A stretch of 64,000 nucleotides of DNA from Saccharospirillum sp. (lineage in GTDB: Bacteria > Pseudomonadota > Gammaproteobacteria > Pseudomonadales > Natronospirillaceae), in NCBI GenBank assembly GCA_018402545.1, contig JAGYIL010000002.1, positions 62,001 through 126,000 on the forward strand. The letters are read 5' to 3'. A program made the position numbers and the translations under genes. A model generated the notes under the pieces. That model worked only from the letters and a program-made list of their open reading frames with translations. It ran no database searches and had not been told where the DNA came from. Below, piece by piece: positions 49,470 through 58,144 of this stretch (within the stretch, counting starts at the first letter, position 1; each line of letters opens with the position of its first letter).

Positions 49470-49517
49470 GCCGGTCGCATCACGCCAGCTCAAAAGGTAA
49501 AAAAGCGGGTTACTTTT

Positions 49518-49709
49518 TAACTCAAGTTTCGGAGTTCGCTAAGATGACGAGCGGTGGCTGCCGGGGGTGTTCCTGTGGGGGAGTCCGCAGCAGGGATGCT
49601 GCGGCCTAGGCTCCATGGACGGATTCACGCCGACCCCACAGGGACATCCCCGGTAGCTGGCGCGGACCAATGCCACCCAATCAAACTCGAACTCCGACAC
49701 CTGAGTTTC
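49518..49709. repeat. Palindromic MITE/REP-like element, copy 3
   Basis: Ends aactcaagtttcggagttcg / cgaactccgacacctgagttt; core gagtccgcagcagggatgctgcggcctaggctccatggacggattcacgccgacc shared with copy 2. Confidence 0.8.
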
Positions 49710-49712
49710 TAG

Positions 49713-50690
49713 TTACCGTTCTTGAAGCCTGGAGCCGTACCTGTCAGCCAGTTGGGCAATCAGGTTTTCCATCGCCAGGCGCAGCTCAGGCGGGCCCATC
49801 ACTTCAATCTCAGCGCCAAAGGGCAGCAGTTCGGAACAGCCATGCGGGGGGTTGCCTACCGGCATGCTGGCGCGATGCCAGCCCGTTTCATCGGCTGGTT
49901 CAAGAGTGGTATGGTCGATCACATAACTGGAGCACAGAAACTCCATGACTCTCAGCCCCACCTTGCTCAGCCGAACCTCGGCCATCACTGGAAACTGAAG
50001 CCTTTCCATGCGTCGCAAACTGGCTTGCCAGAACTCGGCAAGATTGAAATTGGCGGGCCGGTCAAACCCCTCACTTTTCAGTTCGAGCGACTCAACCCGG
50101 GAGACGCGATAGGTTCGAATATCGCCTTCAACCCGGGCCACCAGGTACCACTGCCCGCCCTTCAACACCACCCCCAGTGGCTGAGCCTCACGCTGACGCA
50201 CCCCTTTCCAGCTCTGGTAGGCCATTCCAACCAGCCGCTGTTCAAGCACCGCCGTCATCAGTTGCGGCAGGTGCTCGGCTTTTTCATCCTCTGAAAACCA
50301 GTTGGGTGCATCGAGCAAGAAACGGCTCTGCAGCCGGTCGGCTTCCTGCCGCATGTTCTCGGGCAGGGCGGTCATCAGCTTCAGCTGGGCATCCGCCAGG
50401 GTGGCCTGCAACCCCATCTTCTGGGCCGGGCCCGACAAACCAGCCAGAAACAGCGTTTCCGCCTCCTGTGCTGAGAGCCCGTTGAGGCGGGTGCGATAGC
50501 CGTTCAACAAACGGTAACCGCCCTGAACCCCTTGCTCGCTGTATACCGGCACCCCCATTTCACTGAGCGCATCGATATCCCGGTATACGGTGCGCACCGA
50601 GGTCTCACAGACCTGCGCCAGCTCCGTTGCAGTCACTTTGTCGTGGGTTTGCAATGTCATCAGCAGCTTCAATAGCCGGCCAGCTCTCAT
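49713..50690 (-). CDS. YafY-type WYL-domain transcriptional regulator
   Basis: HTH RAGRLLKLLMTLQTHDKVTATELAQVCETSVRTVYRDIDALSEMGVPVYSEQGVQGGYRLL; WYL-domain body. Confidence 0.9.
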   Translation of the reverse strand: MRAGRLLKLLMTLQTHDKVTATELAQVCETSVRTVYRDIDALSEMGVPVYSEQGVQGGYRLLNGYRTRLNGLSAQEAETLFLAGLSGPAQKMGLQATLADAQLKLMTALPENMRQEADRLQSRFLLDAPNWFSEDEKAEHLPQLMTAVLEQRLVGMAYQSWKGVRQREAQPLGVVLKGGQWYLVARVEGDIRTYRVSRVESLELKSEGFDRPANFNLAEFWQASLRRMERLQFPVMAEVRLSKVGLRVMEFLCSSYVIDHTTLEPADETGWHRASMPVGNPPHGCSELLPFGAEIEVMGPPELRLAMENLIAQLADRYGSRLQER

Positions 50691-50742
50691 GGCGTAGGTT
50701 CTCTCGGGCAGTGTCGGAAACTTTTTTCAGTATAGCGTTTAT

Positions 50743-50763
50743 ACCTGACACAAGATGTCAGGT
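50743..50763. promoter_or_regulatory. Candidate WYL regulator operator ACCTGACA-N5-TGTCAGGT
   Basis: Perfect 8-bp inverted repeat between divergent WYL regulator and GST genes. Confidence 0.65.
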
Positions 50764-50825
50764 TTAGTCACTACCATGACTCGGGCAGTACCACTTACCC
50801 CCAAGACCACCCAAGGAAACCGACC

Positions 50826-51473
50826 ATGAACAAAGACACCATCCTTCTTTACCATGCACCCCAAACACGCGGCACCGGCATCTGGTACCTGCTGGAAGAA
50901 CTGGGCGTTCCCTACGAGATGAAAATTCTGAACTTAAAGAAAGGCGAGAACCACGAGCCGGAGTTTCTGGCCATCAACCCGCTGGGCAAGTTCCCGACGC
51001 TGGTGCACAACGGCATGGTGATTACCGAGCAGGTTGCCTGTTACCTTTATCTGGCCGACCTGTTTCCCGAAAAGGGTCTGGCTCCGGGCCTGAATGACCC
51101 GAAACGCGGTGCCTATTTGCGCTGGATGGCGTACCAGGGCAGCAGTTTCGAACCGGCTGTTGTTGACCGTGCACTTGAACGCGAGCCCGGCGATCCGTCC
51201 ATCATGCCGTACCGAAGCTTCGAGCAGATGCAAAGCACCCTCTTCGATCAGATTGCCAAAGCCCCCTACTTGCTGGGTGATAAACCCTACGCTGTCGACT
51301 TTTTCTGGGGGATGACGCTGAAATGGTGCCGTCAGTTCGGCATGGTAGACACCAACCCGGCGGTTGATGCTTATATAGAACGCATTATATCGCGCCCGGC
51401 CTATGTAAAAGTTGAGAAACAGGACCAGAAACTGGCGGACGAACAAGCTGCAGCACAAACAGAAACAGCCTGA
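50826..51473 (+). CDS. Glutathione S-transferase
   Basis: LYHAPQTRGTGIWYLLEELGVPYEMKILNLKKGENHEPEFLAINPLGKFPTLVHNGMVITEQVACYLYLADLF. Confidence 0.9.
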   Translation: MNKDTILLYHAPQTRGTGIWYLLEELGVPYEMKILNLKKGENHEPEFLAINPLGKFPTLVHNGMVITEQVACYLYLADLFPEKGLAPGLNDPKRGAYLRWMAYQGSSFEPAVVDRALEREPGDPSIMPYRSFEQMQSTLFDQIAKAPYLLGDKPYAVDFFWGMTLKWCRQFGMVDTNPAVDAYIERIISRPAYVKVEKQDQKLADEQAAAQTETA

Positions 51474-51503
51474 CGCGTGCGTTCAATTTCCAGAGTGACT
51501 GGC

Positions 51504-51911
51504 TCAGCACACGCCGAGCAATGGTAGATGCTTGAGGCTGTGATACTTCAAAGCAACCTCAATGCAATGCGCTAATGGCAGTTGGCTGATATCCGCACTG
51601 ACGGGTATCACAACTGCCCGTTTACCTTCAAAGCGAAATTCACCCCGATACCGCTCCTTGAGCACTTCGATCATGCGTGTCTGGCAGTGAAAGAACAGCT
51701 TGATCGCATCCGGGTCTTCGGGCTTCCAGTCCATTCGAATGGGCGTACCACCCTTTACCTGAAAGCTCGCTTCTCCCCACTTTAGGGTTTCTGCTACCTC
51801 GCCCAGCTCGTGCTCTGATGCCTGTGCAAAAATGAGGTCACGCACACGTTCAAGCTGCTGCCTGGCAGAGCTTGGGTAGCTGTTAAATTTGGATTTGATA
51901 TCCGGATTCAC
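51504..51911 (-). CDS. DUF1801 domain-containing protein
   Basis: ARQQLERVRDLIFAQASEHELGEVAETLKWGEASFQVKGGTPIRMDWKPEDPDAIKLFFHCQTRM. Confidence 0.8.
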   Translation of the reverse strand: MNPDIKSKFNSYPSSARQQLERVRDLIFAQASEHELGEVAETLKWGEASFQVKGGTPIRMDWKPEDPDAIKLFFHCQTRMIEVLKERYRGEFRFEGKRAVVIPVSADISQLPLAHCIEVALKYHSLKHLPLLGVC

Positions 51912-51925
51912 TGTTACATTTCCCT

Positions 51926-52093
51926 TAGCAGGCTGTTGAAATTCAAAGAATTTCAGCCGCCTGCTACCGGAACAAGGACGTTCTGGTAAAATTGATGACT
52001 GTTAAGTCATTGATTTTGTGAGAGAAGCAAAAATCGCAATTTTTGGTTCTCGTGTTTTGAAAAAGGCAGGGAGCCTTTTTCAACAACCTGCTA
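51926..52093. mobile_element. MITE-like element, 168 bp, TIR tagcaggctgttgaaa
   Basis: tagcaggctgttgaaa ... tttttcaacaacctgcta; internal hairpin agcaggctgttGAAATTcaaagAATTTCagccgcctgct. Confidence 0.75.
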
Positions 52094-53056
52094 GAGCCCC
52101 AGCGCTCCCCGCCGCAGCCAATCGTGTACAAACGCCAGTTTATAACGCGCGTGCTCCGAGAGCACGAAAGGATACAGATCCGACAACCCCATGGAGCGAT
52201 TAACATGGTTGACGCCCACAGTGAGCGACGCGGCAATGCGAATCAGCCGCTCCGCGTCGGGTTCCGAATAAGGGTCCCAGCCCGAATCCGGAATCTGTGG
52301 CGACGACAGGCCGGTCGCCACAAAACTGTCTGCAATGTCGGTGAGGTGCAGCAGGTGCGCCGCGGTTTCCGCAAAATCTTCATGTGGGTGTGATGACGCA
52401 TAACTGGTCAGATAATGCTGCCGCCACTCGGCCGGCGGGCCATTTTCATAGTGGTATTGCAACGCTCCCTGGTAGTCGATGCGTTCATCGCCGAACATGG
52501 CGCGAAACGCATCCAGAAAATCCTCCCGCAGGCTCAGGCGCCACCAGAGCATATGAGCGATCTCGTGGCGCATGTGGCCGATCATGGTTCGATACGGCTC
52601 CTGCAAGGCTTCGCGGCGGGTGGTGACCAGAATGGGGTCTACCTCTGCCACACTGATAGTCACCACGCCTTCTGCATGGCCCATCGGCACCGGGGTTGGC
52701 CCTTCCGCCAGCAAGTGAAACACCGGCGGTGCGCCCGGGTCTTCCGGGCGGAACCAGTGCCAGCGCCCCAGGTTATCCAGCGCCCAGCGCTTGGCAGCCT
52801 CGGTTTGCGCCCAGTTGGGAATGGCATTGGGAAGCGTCGGATCGGGCGCCAGCGCTGTCATGGCACAGGAGCGACAAAACGCCCCCTGTTTCGGGGCTAT
52901 CCAGTTACAGCCGATTTTCTCCCGGTTCGCACAGAACGGTGGGGTCGGCAGAAATGCCCGGGCTTGGGGATCATAGGCAACGGGCGTCCCATCGGCCGTG
53001 GTCAGGTTATCGAACCAGAGTGACCCGGCACCAACGGGGTTGGAAAATACGCGCAT
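52091..53056 (-). CDS. Putative zinc-binding metallopeptidase
   Basis: MIGHMRHEIAHMLWWRLSL HExxH motif, FCANREKIGCNWIAPKQGAFCRSCAMT Cys-rich N-terminus; stop codon lies in the MITE terminus. Confidence 0.85.
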   Translation of the reverse strand: MRVFSNPVGAGSLWFDNLTTADGTPVAYDPQARAFLPTPPFCANREKIGCNWIAPKQGAFCRSCAMTALAPDPTLPNAIPNWAQTEAAKRWALDNLGRWHWFRPEDPGAPPVFHLLAEGPTPVPMGHAEGVVTISVAEVDPILVTTRREALQEPYRTMIGHMRHEIAHMLWWRLSLREDFLDAFRAMFGDERIDYQGALQYHYENGPPAEWRQHYLTSYASSHPHEDFAETAAHLLHLTDIADSFVATGLSSPQIPDSGWDPYSEPDAERLIRIAASLTVGVNHVNRSMGLSDLYPFVLSEHARYKLAFVHDWLRRGALGL

Positions 53057-53473
53057 AACGAAACCGTCCTTGAAAGCATGTATGGTTATAGTGAGGGCGA
53101 GCCCCACCCGACTACAACCACCACACCAATATCGTGATGCCAGCAGCCGTGCATAACCGGCAAGCAAACGCTACTCGCCAAGCCCGACTGCCCGAAACTC
53201 TGGCTCCCTTGGTAACGTCCGGTAACAACACAGTTCGCAGCGATCAATGTCTTTGATTGACCCCTGAGATGATTGCCGATAACGTGCTGTATCGACTTGA
53301 GTTGTGAGATCGAGCGTTACTTATCCCCTTTTCAGTGTGGGCCCAAGTAAACGCTTTGTCCGTTCGGTGACGCACCGACTCGGTTCGTAGTCCTGTACTG
53401 GACTCCATGTGCGCGCAATGCTTCTGGCCGCTTCATTACCAGTGCTTTCAGGAATCTCTGTTCGGAGACCGCA

Positions 53474-54265
53474 GTGCGAACAGCATCGAATGCACGACGC
53501 TTCTTGCAGGCACTGGCTATTGCCTTGCTACTTCCAATGGCGTTACCCCTGTTTGCCGAAGACGATAAAGGCGGTTATCGGCTGCTTGAACTCGACGGCT
53601 ACAAGGTAAAGTGGGGCGAGCACACGCTTGGGGCTGGCGCGAGCATCAGCTATGCCTTCGCTGATTCATCCATGCAGTTCGATGATGCACGCAACTGTCG
53701 TGAACTGGTGCCGATGGCTGCGCTGACCAGACACGCCCTGTCCGTTGACGTACTGGAGCGCGAAGCCGCTGCCGCCTTTCGGGTCTGGGAACGTGCAGCT
53801 AATGTCACCTTCCATAAGGTCGACGACCCCCGTGATGCCGATATCGTACTTGGCGCTCAGGGCCAGCCCGTCGGTACGGCCTTCGCCAATGTAACCTATT
53901 TGCCCGACTCCAAAGACAACGTGCGGCTCATCGATCAGGCACTCGTTTGCCTGAACCCCGAAAAACAATGGAAAATCGGATTCGATGGCGATAAAGACGT
54001 TTACGACATCCGCTATACTCTGGTTCATGAAATTGGCCACGCCATCGGTCTCGACCACCCGGGGCCGGAAGGTCAACTCATGGGCTTTCGTTACACAGAA
54101 GCCTTCGCTGACCTGCAACCAGGTGACCTGCGCGGCATTCGCCAGCTCTATGGGACTGCTGTCATGGATGGCGAAATCGCGGCGGTTGACGAAGTTCCTC
54201 AGTCTAACGAATCATCGTCTGACCCATACAAAAGTGAACCAGCCACCTCACTATTAATTAATTAG
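53474..54265 (+). CDS. Secreted matrixin-family (M10-like) metalloprotease
   Basis: Signal peptide ARRFLQALAIALLLPMALPLFA; VHEIGHAIGLDHPGP HExxHxxGxxH. Confidence 0.85.
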   Translation: MRTASNARRFLQALAIALLLPMALPLFAEDDKGGYRLLELDGYKVKWGEHTLGAGASISYAFADSSMQFDDARNCRELVPMAALTRHALSVDVLEREAAAAFRVWERAANVTFHKVDDPRDADIVLGAQGQPVGTAFANVTYLPDSKDNVRLIDQALVCLNPEKQWKIGFDGDKDVYDIRYTLVHEIGHAIGLDHPGPEGQLMGFRYTEAFADLQPGDLRGIRQLYGTAVMDGEIAAVDEVPQSNESSSDPYKSEPATSLLIN

Positions 54266-54458
54266 CAGAATACAAAGGGAGTTGTTAAAAGCCCGGTGCG
54301 CCTCTAATGCCGGTAATTTTCCAATTCGCCTGAAAAACCAGTTTGAGTTGCCATCAACGCCCCGGAAAATTATGCCAGTCAATTGCTCGCCTCAGTCATT
54401 CAATTCATTTTATACTCAGAAAGGGAACAGAAAAATCACTACGTAGCACGGATAATTA

Positions 54459-54527
54459 ATGACTGTGAAAGTCTCTGCAATAAGAATTCTAGTGGCTTGC
54501 GCCTTATTACAAAGCGCTCAGGCATGA
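54459..54527 (+). pseudogene. Orphan signal-peptide remnant in front of caspase body
   Basis: MTVKVSAIRILVACALLQSAQA* ends in TGA that overlaps ATG at 54524 of the caspase frame. Confidence 0.6.
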
Positions 54528-55546
54528 CCAGAGTGCTGCCATCCGGACGCAACCTGGGCTATATCATTCCCTACGACGCTGAGCTGGACCGTTACCACAG
54601 CCGGTCTATCTCAATGACGCACCTGCAGGACCTCTCGGACATGATTCCTGCCAAGCACGTCTATTTCATTATGGATTCCTGCTACAGCGGCATTGCGCTT
54701 ACCCGCAGCGGTGGACGCCAGGTGCGTTCGAACTATCTGGATGAAATCGCCTCGCGCCAGGCCCGGCAGATTCTCACGGCAGGCGGCGCCGACCAGGAAG
54801 TGGCGGATGGAGGACCTGAAGGCCACTCCATCTTCACCTGGACGTTATTGCGTGGTTTGGATGGTGAAGCAGACCTCGACAACAACAACATCATCACAGC
54901 ATCCGAACTGGGTGCTTACGTCTCACCCGCTGTCGCAGAGAATTCCAACCAGACACCCGCCTTTGGCAACCTGGTAGGCAACGAGGGTGGCGAGTTCCTG
55001 TTTGAACTGGCCCCAGTTAATTTATCGGATGCCTCACTCTCCGAAGAAGAGCGGTTACGGGCCCAACTGCTGGAGCTGCAAAAAGAGAACACCACCCTTA
55101 AACAGCAACTGGCGGACCTCACCAGTACTGAGCCCAGCGGAGCCGAGCAAGTACTCGATGACGCGGTGAGCCAACTTTCACTGACCGAGCGCAAACTAAA
55201 GGCCAATGAATTCCACGCCAGAGGCCTCGCCCTGTATCGGGACAAAGACTACGAGAACGCACTTTCCGCTTTAAAGTCCGCCCTGGCCTACAACCCCACC
55301 AACCCTGGTTTGGTGAACGACTACGGGTTCATCCTGTACCGCGCTGAACAATACGACGAAGCTTTGTACTGGCTGGAAAAAACCATCGAGCTGGATGCCG
55401 ACCGGATCCCAGTCTATCTGAACATCGCCGATACCCTTGCGCAGTTGGATAGAGACTCCGAGGCTGCTCCCTACTATGAGTACTATCTCGAGCTTTATCC
55501 GGACAGCCCCGTCAAAGATCGGGTCATGGAAGCGCTGAATTCGTGA
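54524..55546 (+). pseudogene. Caspase-like (C14) domain with C-terminal TPRs, N-terminally truncated
   Basis: Catalytic-Cys motif YFIMDSCYSG and LPSGRNLGYIIPYDAE retained; preceding His (GHG-type) motif absent from frame; TPRs at C-terminus. Confidence 0.65.
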
Positions 55547-55921
55547 CAGAAACGGACGCGCGGGGTCGTGATGGCCCCTCGTGTCTGATCGGACTTGCCA
55601 GTCTGGGAGCGCCAAAAGAGAAGTGCGTCACAAAACATGGCATTGGCATCCGCTCCCTGTTTCCATGCACAGAGTTTTTCCCTTATCTTCTGCCTCCATC
55701 CCGACATGACTTTCGGGCTTTCACACGCTTGCGTTCATGGATTGGACAATCTGCCGGAACTCTGTCTGGGAACAGCCGGCCACGTTCCCAGCAAATAAGG
55801 ATATCTGCTGTATCGACACACCTCGTTTACACCACACCATTATTGAGCTTTCAGAAGGCTGGGCATTGCCCCGCATTCCCCTGTCTCACCCCTGCGAAAC
55901 GGACTCAAAAAGGAGAACGCT

Positions 55922-57004
55922 ATGAGTAATATCGATAGTGCCATGGAGACGGTCAAGTCTCAGATCGAACAAAACCGCCAACGACAGAAAAAAGTCACCT
56001 CTGTGCTGCAATCGGGTGAGAGCAAAGTCGGTGAACTGGGGGTAGGCCTGGATATCGAAAACGCTGAACTGGAAGATGTTCAGCTACAGCAGGAAGCAAT
56101 GAACGGCAATATCGCCGAGCTTATTGTAGAGCTCGATGAGGTCACCGCCGGCTTTGGCAAGCAGTTCGACACCATGCGTTCAAAAACCATGGGTGAAAAG
56201 CTGATTGGCTTTCTGTCTTCTCACAAGTCTGAATCCATGCGTGCCAGCCGTATTCGCAATACCAATATCGACAGCAAGCTGGCAGACCTGATTGGTAAAT
56301 CCAACGTCATTATCGGCCTGCTGCAAGAGCAATTAAAAGAGCTGGAAACCCAGCAGGTGAAAGTATCCGATAACCTGAGCGTGGTTCTGGCGCAGCGGGG
56401 CGATGTGGTTTCCGAGCTGGAGCAAATCAGGAACCAACTGCAACAGATGGACCCGGAAATCATCCGCCTTGAAAACAAGATTTCCATGGAAGCCGATGCC
56501 GCCAAGCGAACGGAACTGGAAAGCGAGTTACAGAACATCAACGAGACCCACAACGAACTGGTACAACAAGAGCAGGTGAAACTGGCGCTTAGCCAAACCC
56601 TGGAAAAGTACATCAAGATGGGCCAGACCTTTGTCGATTCCCTGCAGAACCAGGTGGCTACGCAGATGGTACTGGTCGACAAGCTGCAAACGGACACCGA
56701 GCAGCGCGTATTGCTCTATGATGCGCTGAACAAATCCCTCAAAACCGCCCAGCAACAGGATGTTGCCCACCGCATCAACGATATCGGCTCGGCAGTCGAT
56801 AACGAGGCGCAAACCACCATGGCTCATATTGGTGCTGCCACCAATCAGCGCATCGCTGAAATGCTGGAGGCCCACGAAGGCAACATGGCCTTCAGCCAGA
56901 TGGTGCAGGAACAGAAAGCGAAAGCGGACGAGCGTTTTGCGCGTCGGTTTGCAACGGTAATGGAGCGGCATGATCGCGCCAATTACACGGCCAGTGCAGA
57001 CTGA
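55922..57004 (+). CDS. Coiled-coil protein, first gene of five-gene cassette
   Basis: Long heptad-rich helices; strong SD aaggagaacgctATG. Confidence 0.75.
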   Translation: MSNIDSAMETVKSQIEQNRQRQKKVTSVLQSGESKVGELGVGLDIENAELEDVQLQQEAMNGNIAELIVELDEVTAGFGKQFDTMRSKTMGEKLIGFLSSHKSESMRASRIRNTNIDSKLADLIGKSNVIIGLLQEQLKELETQQVKVSDNLSVVLAQRGDVVSELEQIRNQLQQMDPEIIRLENKISMEADAAKRTELESELQNINETHNELVQQEQVKLALSQTLEKYIKMGQTFVDSLQNQVATQMVLVDKLQTDTEQRVLLYDALNKSLKTAQQQDVAHRINDIGSAVDNEAQTTMAHIGAATNQRIAEMLEAHEGNMAFSQMVQEQKAKADERFARRFATVMERHDRANYTASAD

Positions 57005-57025
57005 TCCATTGCAAAGGATTGACTC

Positions 57026-58135
57026 ATGCAAGCGAGCGCACCAGGGTTTGAACCCCGCCTGGCCCCGCACTATTTCGCTACGGTAGGTGCCGTTACCCAG
57101 GCCCTGATCGAACTGATGGCGACAGAGGCTCCCGGTGCACCGGGGGCTCACAACGCCACCGATATTGTGCAGGGCTATCTGCGTCAGTTGGCTCACAGCC
57201 TGGAATGCTTCAGGTTGCGCAATGCGATGGCAGGGCGGGTGCCCGAGCATTACTGGCCCTCTGAATTCAGTGTGTACAATGGCATGCCCGTCAGCCAGCA
57301 ATGGCTGGAACTGGCAGGCGACCTCGACGTTGTTCAAACGAGCCTGACAAACAGCGATACCGTAGCGGAACTGGAAGAAAAAATTCTGGATCATTGCCTG
57401 AATCAGCGTTCCTTACCGCGCGAGTTGCAGTTCCGGCTGTCTCAGCGCTTGTACCGCGAGGCACTCACACTGAAGTCCTGTTTTCTGCCACGCAATACGC
57501 CGCAATTAACACTGGTGTCAAAAACCAACACGGTTCCCAGACGGTATCTTCTGCACTGGGCGGTATTCGACTCCGAACGGAACCTGCCCAACCTTTTTTT
57601 CAGCCTGATCGAGGAAAGCGGGGCCGTCCCGCTCCACGAAGACGAGAAACGCTGGCACGCCTACCGCGAGGCATTGCTGAACCAGTCTTTGTCGTCCCTG
57701 ACCTTGCTGACCATTGCGCACGGTCTCGATGAAGACTTCCCGGATATTCACCCCCTGACCCTTAGGCGAATTCATGCTGGCCCTCTGTACCTGCACGAAT
57801 TCACCAGCCACTCCGATGCCATCCACCGGGTTCTGGCCGAGCAGGCGGGCCGCCCGGGCCAGGACTGGGTATTTGAATGGACGGTGGAAACCCTGGTTTC
57901 CAAAGACAGCCGCCAGGTATCGCGCGGGCTGTTCCGCAGCGGACGGCGAGAAACCTACCACATCGATGCCTACCGCCCCGATCTGGTCTCCGCCGGTGCC
58001 TCTTCAATCGATCGCTACATGATCATGCCCATAGGGCCCTACCAAAGCATGCGTTCGCTGAACGACGAACGCCTGAATGCCATGACCAAATACGTGGTGG
58101 GACCGGAAGGCTCACTGCTGCACCGAATTCAATAG
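57026..58135 (+). CDS. Hypothetical protein, second gene of cassette
   Basis: Complete 369-aa ORF; 21-nt gap to upstream gene. Confidence 0.75.
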   Translation: MQASAPGFEPRLAPHYFATVGAVTQALIELMATEAPGAPGAHNATDIVQGYLRQLAHSLECFRLRNAMAGRVPEHYWPSEFSVYNGMPVSQQWLELAGDLDVVQTSLTNSDTVAELEEKILDHCLNQRSLPRELQFRLSQRLYREALTLKSCFLPRNTPQLTLVSKTNTVPRRYLLHWAVFDSERNLPNLFFSLIEESGAVPLHEDEKRWHAYREALLNQSLSSLTLLTIAHGLDEDFPDIHPLTLRRIHAGPLYLHEFTSHSDAIHRVLAEQAGRPGQDWVFEWTVETLVSKDSRQVSRGLFRSGRRETYHIDAYRPDLVSAGASSIDRYMIMPIGPYQSMRSLNDERLNAMTKYVVGPEGSLLHRIQ

Positions 58136-58144
58136 GGAAGAACG

